A stretch of 64,000 nt of DNA, taken from positions 62,001-126,000 of the forward strand of contig NZ_QCYG01000011.1 in assembly GCF_003072065.1 (NCBI RefSeq). Reading direction: 5' to 3'. Within the stretch, counting starts at the first letter, position 1. Every line of letters begins with the position of its first letter. The notes under the pieces were generated by a model. That model was not told the origin of the DNA. It worked only from the letters and a program-made list of their open reading frames with translations, and did no database searches. The stretch is from Thalassorhabdomicrobium marinisediminis. GTDB taxonomy: Bacteria; Pseudomonadota; Alphaproteobacteria; Rhodobacterales; Rhodobacteraceae. The position numbers were made by a program, and so were the translations under genes. Below are positions 55,479-64,000 of this stretch, one piece after another.

Positions 55479-55520
55479 GGGGCCCCCTCCGTTCTGGAAA
55501 ATACTCGTTGAAAAATATCG

Positions 55521-56800
55521 TCAGACCAGCCTGATCCGTCCGGTCAGAAGGTTCTGCATCATGCCCTCCTTCACCTGCCGCGCTTTTTCGAGGCGGGCTT
55601 CGAGGGGCTGAATTTCGGCGTCCATGTCCGCGAAAATCTGTGCAATTGCGGCTTGTTCGTCCACCGGTGGCACGCGGAACTTCAATCCTGCGAGATTTTT
55701 TTAGAAATGCCGTAGACAGAAGACCCGGTTGCAATACTCTCGATCCCGGCCCGCACATCACGCAGGAATTGGATGTAGGCTTTGAAGCCATCCGCCACGA
55801 TTTTGGGATTGCCTCGAAGAAGGAATGTGTGCAGCCCTGCGACGATGTCAGCACTTTCAGCACCACGAACCTCGACAGACTTACCGACATCCGCGACATC
55901 CTCTGATGCGTCTGCAATCACCAAATCACCATCTTGGACTCGCGACAGCGATGCCACCTGCGCTGGCACGATTTCGGGAAGCCGGGTCCGGGACAGGTCC
56001 AAAACCGCGGACGTCATTCCGTGAATATCGCCGTAGTGGATGTAGCCGACGCCGAGGTTGCTCCCAAGTTGGGAACGCGATGCCGAGCCAGTTCGCAAGA
56101 ACTGAAAGCAATGGCCGAAAGTGGTCTCCATCCACTCCCCCGAGAACCCCGGAAGACGGCGCTTGGCGGTCAGGAGGTCCTGCATCGCGCCCTGCTTGAT
56201 GTGCCGCTTCTTGGCGATCAGCCGCTCCAGCCCCTCGATCAGCGCATCCGCATCCGAAAGCGCCTCGGCGATAGCTTCCTGTTCGCTGAGAGGTGGACAG
56301 GGAAATGTGAGCTTTCCAACCGTTGTGAGATTGATGCCGGTCTTCGCGCCAACATCAGTCATCTCGATAAAGCGCCGTTGGGGGGCGGCAGAAGCCAGGT
56401 AATAGGCCACGAATTTCGGTGACACTTGATCCGGCGGAAGTCGAAGGCAGGCAACGTGCTGATTGATGTATGCTGGTGTTGGAACACTTTCATCGACATA
56501 GCCGATAATGCCGATGTCTGCGGTAATCGAAATCAGGATGTCGCCCTGCCGTAGGCCAGTGCGTAACCCTTCTTTCTCGCTCGCAGGCAGAGCGACGTGC
56601 TGCCGGTCAGATAAGTCTGGCGTGATCCTGTGACGTTTAAGATTTGTGATCCGCATGAAAAGATCGCCATGGTCGGCATAGTATTTCGCCCAACCCCGCG
56701 AGCCGCTTGTAATGAAAGGATTAAATGACGCGGCGGTGCGCATCGGCCATTCATCCGGTTTCTCAACGTCGGCATTGGTCACCAGATCGGAAGCCGTCAT
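55521..56800 (-). pseudogene. hsdS: Type I specificity subunit HsdS, frameshifted in an A7 tract
   Basis: The in-frame part is 372 residues (56800-55682): a first target-recognition domain, the central repeat EQEAIAEALSDADALIEGLE ... HIKQGAMQDLLTAKRRL, a second recognition domain, then a stop just after seven A (55696-55702 on the complementary T-run). In the next frame the sequence continues as FRVPPVDEQAAIAQIFADMD ... QVKEGMMQNLLTGRIRLV up to a stop at 55521, a clear copy of the central repeat and the expected C-terminus. One extra A would give a 426-residue HsdS. It overlaps hsdM by 4 bp. Confidence 0.9.
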
Positions 56801-59222
56801 GATGCAAAGCCCATCGCTTCAAGGTGCGAAAAAACTTTCGCACCCAGCAACTCAACATCGTCGGACATCTCTGGCAGCGTATGCCCATACCGCTCCGTCA
56901 GCACTCGCACCCGGGCGGTCAGCTGCTCGGTCCGCGCCTCGATCTCGGCCTCGATCAACTCGGCGATGTCGGTTCGCCATTTGTCATCCACGACAAGGGC
57001 GCGGATCTCTTCTTCAGTCAGCTCGGGGTATTTCTTCAGCGTGGCCTCGGTCAGCGCCTCCTCGGCCTCCTTCACAGCCTTTTTCGCTGCCGTCTCGGCC
57101 GTCATCAGTTTGGCGACCTTTCTCAGCAGAGGCGCTTCCTCGGCATCGGCCTCACCCGATTTCACGCGAGCCTTGATCGATGCGGCGGTCAGCTTACCCG
57201 CCTCGGTCAGCGAATCGGCCAGCAGTCCACCCTCGGCCCCGTGTTCCTCGACCTGTTCCTCGATTTCGCGGCCCACCTCTTCGACCCGGGTCTGAGCGTC
57301 ATCGACGGCCTGCTGCATTTGGGGGAAGAAGCGCGCGACGATCAGCCGGGGCGGGATGACATCGGCCACGAGGCGCACCTTGTTCACGATCAAGTCGGCC
57401 TCTTCCAGCCATTTGACCTTCTTGCCGGCGACCTCCTTGCGCGCCTCGCGCAATTCCTTCGCGGCCTCCCAGCCCTCGTGTGCGATGATGAAGACATCGT
57501 CCTGCATCACCTCGGCCCAGTAGGACATGAGCCGTTGATAGGCCTCATACTGGTCGATGAGCGGCGCGTCGGCAAAGCGGGTCAGCATATCCTCGGCGAT
57601 GGTATGAATCAGGTCCTTGGGCTTGTCGCCGACCTGGATGCCATCCATCAGCGGCGCGTTTTCCCCGGCCCAGCCGTCAAGGATGCCATGGACGTGGTCG
57701 CGGAAGGCGTCGAACTCCGGATGGTGGTGCGGACCTCCTCCGGCGCGACCAGCGGATCAGAATAGCCCGGGCGCGGGTTCGGCCCGAAGAGGGTGGCGCG
57801 GACGCCCGGCATGAAGTCCCAAAACTCGGCCAACAGGTCGATGTCGCGGTTCGGCACACCACCCTTCAGGTGGGCCTCGATGTCCTGGAGGTCTTCGGGG
57901 TCGGAGCCGTCGATATAGCGCGGGATGTTCAGGTTGAAGTCGTTGCGCGTGATCTCGGCATAGGGGACGAGGCGGGAGTAGCCGTTGATCTCGGCCTCGC
58001 GGGTGTAGGCGTCGGTGATCTTGTGGATGTCACGCTCGCGCAGGCGGTTCTTGTTGCCGTCCTTAGTGAAGCCGCGGGAGGCGTCGATCATGAAGACGGG
58101 GCGCTCGGTGCAGGCCTCCGATTTGTCGAGCACAATGATCGAGGCGGGGATGCCTGTTCCGTAGAAGAGGTTCGCCGGCAGGCCGATGATCGCCTTGATG
58201 TATCCGCGCTTGAGGATCTTCTCGCGCAGTTCGGCTTCCCTGTTGCCCCGGAACAGCACGCCCTGGGGCAGGATGACCGCGCCGGAGCCGGTGGCTTTCA
58301 TCGATCCGAGGATATGCAGCAGAAAGGCGAAGTCGCCGTTCTTGTCGGGCGGCATGCCGAGGTCGAAGCGCCCGAACCTGGTGTCACTGGTTAGCCCCGC
58401 TCCCCAGGCTTTGGCCGAAAAAGGCGGGTTGGCGACGACGAAATCGAAGGTCTGAAGCTCGGTCTCGGAGGCCATGAATTGCGGCTCACCGATGACATCG
58501 CCCTGGGCGATCTCGGCATCCTCGCGGCCATGCATGATCATGTTCATCTTGGCGAGGCCGCGCGTGGTGATGTCGAATTCCTGACCATAGATCGTCAGAT
58601 CGACATCGGCGGCATCGGCAGCCTTCAGCAACAGGGAGCCGGACCCACATGTCGGGTCGTAGACGGTCTGCTTGGGGCTGGTGGCACGGTCGACACCCGC
58701 CACGGCGGCAACCACGCGCGAAACCTCGGCAGGGGTGTAGAACTGCCGCTTGCTCTTGCCGGACTCCGTGGCGAAGTTCCGCATCAGGTATTCGTAGGCA
58801 TCACCTAGGATGTCATCGCCATCCGCCCGGTTGCGACTGAAGTTCAGCTCCTCGCGGCTGAATATGTTGATAAGTGCGGTCAGCGTGGAGACCATCTTGG
58901 CACCGCGGCCGAACTTCTCAGTGTCATTGAAGTAGGCACGGTCAATGACGTTCTTGAGATCGTTGGCTTCAGCAATCCCAGCAATGGCCGTATCGATAGC
59001 TTCGCCAATGTCCTTGGTTCCGCGCAGCTTCTTGAGGTCTTCAAACGAACAGCCACTGGGCACCTCGATTAGCGCGTCCGGCTTGCCCACTCGATCGGAG
59101 ACGTACTTAACGAACAGGAGCGTGAGGATGTAATCCTTGTATAGAGAGGCATCCATACCACCCCGCAGCTGGTCACAGCTGTCCCAAAGGGATCTGTAGA
59201 TATCACTCTTCTTGATAGCCAT
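56797..59222 (-). pseudogene. hsdM: Type I modification methyltransferase HsdM, split by a frameshift
   Basis: Reading starts at the ATG at 59222. The N-terminal frame (to 57648) has the SAM motif YDPTCGSGSLLLKAAD (189-196) and catalytic NPPF (265-268), and then drifts out of frame near 57730-57745. Restoring one base gives HHPEFDAFRDHVHGILDGWA, which runs into the second frame (to 56797), a coiled-coil C-terminal region with VGREIEEQVEEHGAEGGLLADSL. The full product would be about 808 residues. Both catalytic motifs are in the first part, but the C-terminal region that contacts HsdS is separated. It is either a real lesion or a sequence error. Confidence 0.9.
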
Positions 59223-59675
59223 TGTGCTCTGCCCTTTGCCAAGTTGCCCGTATTCTCATCGCGCAAGATGATTGAGGTCTAGCCCTTTCTTGGACTCAGG
59301 AACAGAGATGCGTTTGCCGATCTGGTCACTCAGAGGGGGCGAAGGGTCGGTAGAGAACGCCAGATCGGCTGCAACGAAGCTGGTAGCGATGCCGTCGCAG
59401 AAAAAAGTTCATGACCAACGCCGCGCCGAAACAGATTGCGAAAAACACGCAAAATGCTTTGCGAGAATTATAGTGTTGTTTTGTTTTTCCCTATATGAAT
59501 TACGGCCTCCTAGCAGTGAAGAGATTTGCGAAAAATTGACTATTGCGCTTGCAAAAAATGAAGAGTAAATAGGCCATCAGCGCCGTTCGAAAGACAGGCG
59601 ACGCTTGTGGTTTTCGACTTGAATGTTGACCTTTGATTCTCGGTACGTCATTTCGTTTTGAAGTGATTCGCGAAG
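59223..59675. other. Divergent promoter region between hsdM and the HTH gene
   Basis: 453 bp with no convincing gene. It includes an AT-rich stretch around 59460-59570, richer in A and T than the preceding genes. A 98-codon open frame in it (59272-59568) has no recognisable domain and no good ribosome-binding site. It presumably holds the promoters of the restriction operon and of the Ner-like regulator. Confidence 0.55.
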
Positions 59676-59930
59676 ATGAAAGGCATTCCGTTGGATTTGA
59701 CCATTGATCGAGAAAAACATGCCCGTATCAGGTACGAGCTTTCTCTGCGTGGCTTGACGCTGGTTGAGATCGCGAATCGCGCGGGGGTGAGCATTTCTGC
59801 CGTAAGTGCGGTGTCTCTTGGCAAAAGTAGATCCGCGCGCGTCGAGACGATTTTGGCGAAGGCGCTGGACATAGAGCCAGACAGACTCTTCCCCGAAAGG
59901 TACCCTTCCAACAACGGAGGGTGTGCATGA
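59676..59930 (+). CDS. Ner/SfsB-like helix-turn-helix protein
   Basis: 84 residues. The Ner-like HTH is visible as MKGIPLDLTIDREKHARIRYELSLRGLTLVEIANRAGVSISAVSAVSLGKSRSARVETILA, starting at about residue 13. Ner-type repressors come from Mu-like phages, and similar small DNA-binding proteins sit beside restriction-modification genes. It is divergent from hsdM with 453 bp between them, so it may control the operon, but it could also be a mobile-element remnant. Confidence 0.7.
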   Translation: MKGIPLDLTIDREKHARIRYELSLRGLTLVEIANRAGVSISAVSAVSLGKSRSARVETILAKALDIEPDRLFPERYPSNNGGCA

Positions 59931-60134
59931 GTTAAAGGCACAGGGCTCTGGAAGAGTTGAGGCCCCGGGACTGCAATCCCAAGGGCCTCGAAAAATCGCT
60001 CGGCGCGACACCTCGTCTATCCCCGACACCAATTAAGAAGTCAAGCCAAATGCTCGTCGTTTGATTGGCATGCTCACTCCGGTCTCGCTGGAATATTTGG
60101 GCTGAGACCGTGTCTGACCTCTGGGATAGCGGAA

Positions 60135-61796
60135 ATGGAAATTATAGAAAAAGCGTGCGCCCAACTCGCAGGCCATGCCGACCACTTTGTTCAAGAGCTG
60201 GCGGATGAGATCTCGCGGGCAGATAGCCAGCGCCACACCGAACTCGTAAAACTAAAAGCCAAGCTCTCGACAGCTTCGGCCGAAATCAAAACCTTGCGTG
60301 CTGAGCTGAAGCGTAAAAATGCTCAGATCAAAGACCTTTAACGGGGCAAATTTGGTCCAAGTAACGAGAAGGGCAATCGCAAAGACGATCACCTTGAGGA
60401 TGTAGCTTTCAAAGACAGCGATACCGACGATGGCGAAACATTCGAGAAGGATGATGCTCAGAAGGGAGCGGCCCCAAAGGACGCGGCGTTAAAAGAAAAA
60501 CCGCGCGGCATGCGTGGCAAACAGCGCCTTGAATTTCCGGAGCACCTTCGCCGCGAAATACGGATCATCGAACCTGCCCCTGCCCAGTTTTGTTCCTGCG
60601 GCTGCGGCACAGTGAGGATGGATCAGCAGGTTATTTAAAAACTGAGCCATAAACCTGCCGAGATCTATGTCATCCAAGAAATCTATCCCAAGTACAGGTG
60701 CCAGAACTGTGATCGTTTTGCGCAGGCCAAAGTCCCGGGACGGGTGTTCGACTACACAAGGTTCGACGATAGTCTTGTTGTTGGTGCTCTCGTCGCAAAA
60801 TATGCGGATTTCTTACCGCTGTATCGCATTCAGCAAATATTTGGCCGTTCAGGCATTCGCTTGAACCGCACGACGCTCAGTCGCTTGGTCCTGAAAGCCG
60901 GTGACTTTTTGAGGCCAATCTACGAATCCTTGATCGCAGACATTAAATCCGACACGAAGCTCTTTGCAGATGAAACTCGGATCCCAGTCTTGCAGCCAGG
61001 GTTGGGCAAAACAAAAACATGCTACGCTTGGGCGATTTGCCGAGACGATCGGCGATGGCGAGGCAACAAGCCCCCTGCCGTCTCTTTTCACTTTACAGGG
61101 TCACGGGAAGGACGACATGCGGAGACCATTTTGGAAGGATACAGTGGAGTTCTGCAAGTCGACGGCTACGCAGGCTACAATCGCCTGACGCGTGAAGAAC
61201 GGGCTGGAGGCTCCTTGGCGCTCGCCTACTGTTGGGCGCATGCGCGTCGGAAATTCGAACATGTTAAAAAAAGTACAGGTTCAGCGGAGGCGTCGGAGGT
61301 TCTCGAACGGATCCGCGCACTTTACGCCATTGAAAAAAGTTTGCAGAAGAACCACGCAACGGCCTTGGTTCGGCAGGCCGTTCGAGAGGCCCAGAGCAAG
61401 CCCATTGTGGATGCACTGTTTAATTATCTGGAAAATCTCAGTTCACGGATCCTAGGGAAATCAGTGCTTGGCGAGGCGATCAACTACACGATGAAACTGC
61501 GTAATGGGTTGCGCGTATTCCTGTCCGATGGTCGTGTGGAAATAGATAGCAACCCAGTTGAGAATACGATCCGGCCTCTGGCTGTGCTTCGAAAGAATGC
61601 GCTCTTTGCCGGTTCGGCGCGCGGCGGCGATGTCTGGACCATCATAAGCAGCCTGATCGGGACTTGTAAGCTGAACGGCGTCGAGCCGCATGCATACTTC
61701 TCCTGGGTATTTGAGAACTTGGCGAACAAATTGCCACTCTCGAAATATGACAAACTCTTACCTTGGCATTGCCCGAGGGGAGCGTATGCGGTCTGA
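60135..61796 (+). pseudogene. tnpC: IS66 TnpC transposase with two nonsense codons
   Basis: Read through in one frame from 60135 to 61796, it is a full-length IS66 TnpC. N-terminal coiled coil (LSTASAEIKTLRAELKRKNAQIKDL), then FGPSNEKGN, a zinc-binding CSCGCG/CQNCDRF region, and the DDE core: LFADETRIPVL, LQVDGYAGYNRL, and NPVENTIRPLAVLRKNALFAGS. TAA codons at 60339 (expected Leu TTA) and 60636 (probably Glu GAA) interrupt it. It is separated from tnpA-tnpB by the restriction-modification operon. The expected start of the terminal repeat beyond the stop was not recognised. Confidence 0.9.
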
Positions 61797-62047
61797 CTAC
61801 ACACAATGAAGAGGCCCTGCGTTGGACATGGCACCGGAAAGACCGCCAGTCTGTAGCCCTGCTTCGAAAGAGGCTGGATCATGGAGGCGGCCAGACTGGG
61901 CGGTAACCAGACCTTCGCTGTGCTCGACATCAACGGCACGACAGCGCGCGAAGCTGCCGGTCGCAGGCGATCGGCCGTTCCGAGAGGCGTTGTCGAGTAG
62001 GAAAGAACTTCGCAGCTAAGCGTGCGAGTTCGCCGGGTCTTGCCATC
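61797..62047. other. Non-coding stretch between tnpC and the ATPase gene
   Basis: 251 bp in which no convincing gene, terminal repeat or terminator was recognised. Short open frames here lack ribosome-binding sites and recognisable domains. It presumably contains the lost right end of the IS66 element and decayed flanking sequence. Confidence 0.45.
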
Positions 62048-63781
62048 TCAAAGACCTTGGAGCTGCGAGATGAGTGTCTTCAGGTCTTCATGGATCTCCT
62101 CTGGGGCCATCTCCCCCCAAAGGTCATCAATCGATTTACCAGCTTCTTTTAGGCGGGTCGCAAGCGCTTCCTTAAACTCACCCTCCAAAATTGGCGGCGC
62201 GTCAGCCGGAGGGGCCTCGGACCAGGGCAGGAAGAGTATTTCTTCCCACCAGGTTCGGATTGCCGTTATCTCCAACCCGAGAGTGCGGGCAATGCAGGCT
62301 GGCACCAACGCATAGTTCTCGATCTCTCGGCGCCGGAAAGTCCGGGATGCGAAATTTGCCAGCCCATGACCATCCGACTTGTCGCGCAGCGTCTTTTCGC
62401 AGACGGTGTTCAATGGAACGCCATCGCGGTCGCGCAAACTAAGGGCCCGAATTCCCGGAATACCTTTCTCCAACTTTTGGAAAAATTTGCGCCGGTCTTT
62501 GTGACTCTCCGTTGTCGGATAAGCCTCTATGTCTGATAGCGAACTACCAAGCGAATTGGCCATGGCTTTCAAGGCGCGCAGATCGGAAGCATTCTCCACG
62601 AACACAATCCTTTTGGTCTTCCGGACACGGTCGATGAAGGGGTCATACACTTCTCCCAAACCAGAGAACATGCGGACCCGGTCGGCCTCGCTTACCAGAT
62701 ACTTGGGCTTGGCCTTTTCAAAGGAAATGATCTTTTCTAAGGGCGCGCCGAGCAGGACCTCGCGCGAATGGGTGGCTACAAGGACCTGCTTTCCGTTCGA
62801 CTCAATGAGTGCATCAAGGGCATCGATTAGGACACCTTGAAGGCTTGAGTGCAGGTGCGCATCCGGCTCATCGAGCAGCAGGGTGTCTGTGTCTGGATTA
62901 ACCGCATAAGCATAGACGCAAATCCACTGCAAAGCACCGGCTCCCTCGACCATGAGATCACGTTTGGCCCCGGCATTCCGATAGCGTTTGGTTGCTTCGT
63001 CATAAACCACAGGCTGAGTGAAGGCTTGAAGCGCAGTATGATAAGTTTCGTCGTAATCGGCCATAAAGATCTCGAAGCCGAAGGTCTCGCGCAGAGTGGA
63101 TTGCAACCGCTCCCAAGGATCAGTGGCGCGCAGTTCTTTCAGGTCGCTGCTGGAAATTTTCGTCTTGCCCTCTTTCAATTCCGCTCGTTTCACCTCGTTC
63201 GCCCGGCGAAGATCCAAAAGGACATTGCGCAGAACAGACCCCGCCAAGCCGCGGCCCAGCATTGCGCGGCGCATGGCGGGCGTAGCGAAGGGCTCCTTGG
63301 CATCCAGCCCGGCAACGGGCGGCAGGTAAACGATATCCGGAAGAACGTCGCAGCTGGTGAGCGTAGTTTCGTCAGCTCGGATAAAGAGACGGTCGTTGGT
63401 CAGCGACAGGGATATCTTTAGGTGATGATCTCCGTCCACGGGGTGCGTCCAGTCAACCCTGATCGTGAGGGAATACCCTTCCTCTCCGGGTATCTGCGTC
63501 TTTAGCCCATACCAAAGGTGCTTTAGGTCTGGCAGATTGATCGGGTTAAAATCGTCATCCGAGAGCCCGTAGCCCTGACCGGAGAACCCCATCATGATCG
63601 CCTCGTCCCCCTTCCCTCGGCGGAGAACGAACATGCAAAAGCTCCAGACTGCCAGCGCATGCAGCAGGGTGGATTTACCGCTGTTATTGGGCCCAGCCAA
63701 AAGAGTATTACCGCTTCTGGAAACTTCGATCCTTTCGGCTTCAAAACGTTTGAAGCGCCGCATCTCGATGGATGTAATCAT
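62048..63781 (-). CDS. OLD-like ATPase fused to a TOPRIM-type nuclease domain, defence candidate
   Basis: 577 residues from the ATG at 63781 (MITSIEMRRFKRFEAERIEV); the frame extends to 63874 without a better start. The ATPase has Walker A GPNNSGKST (30-38), a signature-like VEGAGALQW, Walker B TLLLDEPDAHLHSS (about 300-313) and the VATHSREV switch region. The C-terminal half has RIVFVENASDLRALKAMANSLG (acidic E396), DRDG (about 451-454) and RREIENYALVPACIA, the arrangement of TOPRIM/DUF4435 proteins such as OLD nucleases and PARIS AriB. I infer an anti-phage effector with ATP-dependent sensor and nuclease. Its partner, if any, lies outside the window. Confidence 0.8.
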   Translation of the reverse strand: MITSIEMRRFKRFEAERIEVSRSGNTLLAGPNNSGKSTLLHALAVWSFCMFVLRRGKGDEAIMMGFSGQGYGLSDDDFNPINLPDLKHLWYGLKTQIPGEEGYSLTIRVDWTHPVDGDHHLKISLSLTNDRLFIRADETTLTSCDVLPDIVYLPPVAGLDAKEPFATPAMRRAMLGRGLAGSVLRNVLLDLRRANEVKRAELKEGKTKISSSDLKELRATDPWERLQSTLRETFGFEIFMADYDETYHTALQAFTQPVVYDEATKRYRNAGAKRDLMVEGAGALQWICVYAYAVNPDTDTLLLDEPDAHLHSSLQGVLIDALDALIESNGKQVLVATHSREVLLGAPLEKIISFEKAKPKYLVSEADRVRMFSGLGEVYDPFIDRVRKTKRIVFVENASDLRALKAMANSLGSSLSDIEAYPTTESHKDRRKFFQKLEKGIPGIRALSLRDRDGVPLNTVCEKTLRDKSDGHGLANFASRTFRRREIENYALVPACIARTLGLEITAIRTWWEEILFLPWSEAPPADAPPILEGEFKEALATRLKEAGKSIDDLWGEMAPEEIHEDLKTLISQLQGL

Positions 63782-64000
63782 GCAGGTTCCATATCCCTTC
63801 AGGTCCGTAGCCACCGGCGCGGTGAGCGTCCCATAAGACCAGAATAGACCTCCTTTAAGCGTAGATCGAAACAACTTATTCAGGAAAAAGCTCTCGTCTA
63901 CAATCGCGAATGGCTGGCGAATGGTCTTATTTGGCGGGTGGAAAATTAAGCAGAGACTGTCAAATTCCCCCCCCTCTCGCGAGCGTAAAAGGGGAAAGTT
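63782..64000. other. Window right edge, upstream of the ATPase gene
   Basis: 219 bp upstream of the ATPase-TOPRIM gene; no gene or clear regulatory site was recognised. Confidence 0.4.

Noticed and set aside
59272-59568. 98-codon open frame upstream of the HTH gene
   Set aside because: No convincing ribosome-binding site, no domain, and located in an AT-rich divergent promoter region.
60081-60109. GGTCTC/GAGACC inverted repeat just before tnpC
   Set aside because: Only 6 bp arms; not distinctive enough to call a site.
61822-62019. 65-codon open frame after tnpC
   Set aside because: No ribosome-binding site or similarity recognisable; probably decayed IS flank.
61750-62050. Right terminal repeat of IS66
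   Set aside because: Searched by eye for the complement of GTAAGCG and for the 8 bases before the left end; neither was found, so no right end is annotated.

Overview
The window looks like a chromosomal segment of a GC-rich alphaproteobacterium of the Rhodobacteraceae (Roseobacter/Paracoccus-type), judged from gene content and gene order rather than a marker gene: a NAD-dependent formate dehydrogenase, tripartite tricarboxylate (TctABC) and TAXI-TRAP transporters, a norCBQD nitric oxide reductase operon with nnr/nnrS/nnrU/hemN satellites, and a urease operon of the ureABCFDG type. No rRNA, tRNA or CRISPR array was seen.

Layout. 1-4.9 kb (minus strand): start of fdsB, fdsG, a LysR regulator bracketed by two copies of the same inverted repeat, then the tctA, tctB and tctC solute uptake genes with a terminator-like hairpin between tctC and tctB. 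5.0-8.0 kb (plus): divergent tctD-tctE two-component system with a third, overlapping gene for a periplasmic binding protein. 8.3-12.4 kb: TAXI binding protein, large fused TRAP permease and a universal stress protein. 12.5-18.3 kb: an NO/anaerobiosis block (Nnr-like Crp/Fnr regulator, DUF1858 protein, NnrS, NnrU, HemN-like radical SAM enzyme) with Fnr/Nnr-type boxes, then an FMN reductase and a YczE-type membrane protein. 18.4-21.9 kb: membrane PQQ glucose-type dehydrogenase and a DMT exporter. 22.0-30.9 kb: a LacI-controlled sugar/polyol cluster with twin operators, two TIM-barrel isomerases, a Gfo/Idh/MocA dehydrogenase and a ribose-type ABC importer. One permease of this importer carries a +1 frameshift in a C8 run. 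31.0-36.0 kb: norCBQD followed by two small membrane proteins in place of norE. 36.0-40.4 kb: LysR/WrbA divergent pair, pirin, a MliC-like lysozyme inhibitor and a FUSC exporter-like protein. 40.4-45.2 kb: urease, with no ureE in the cluster, a histidine-rich tail on UreG and a long N-terminal extension on UreB. 45.4-48.1 kb: a small acidic protein, an MFS transporter and an acetylpolyamine/histone-deacetylase-family hydrolase.

From about 48.56 kb the character changes abruptly. An acyl-CoA dehydrogenase gene is cut down to its C-terminal domain, and what follows is an accessory island. It contains a broken FtsH-like AAA/M41 protease joined to a broken large serine recombinase, IS66 tnpA-tnpB, a complete-looking but twice frameshifted type I restriction-modification operon (hsdM, hsdS, hsdR plus a YgjP-like metallopeptidase), a Ner-like HTH regulator, an IS66 tnpC with two nonsense codons, and an ATPase-TOPRIM (OLD/PARIS-like) protein at the right edge. 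The most noteworthy points are the restriction-modification block lying between tnpB and tnpC of an IS66 element, the homopolymer frameshift in hsdS that could switch its C-terminal repeat on and off, and the fused ATPase-TOPRIM defence candidate. The three frameshifts in otherwise well-conserved genes (ABC permease, hsdM, hsdS) could also be sequencing errors, and reads must be checked.
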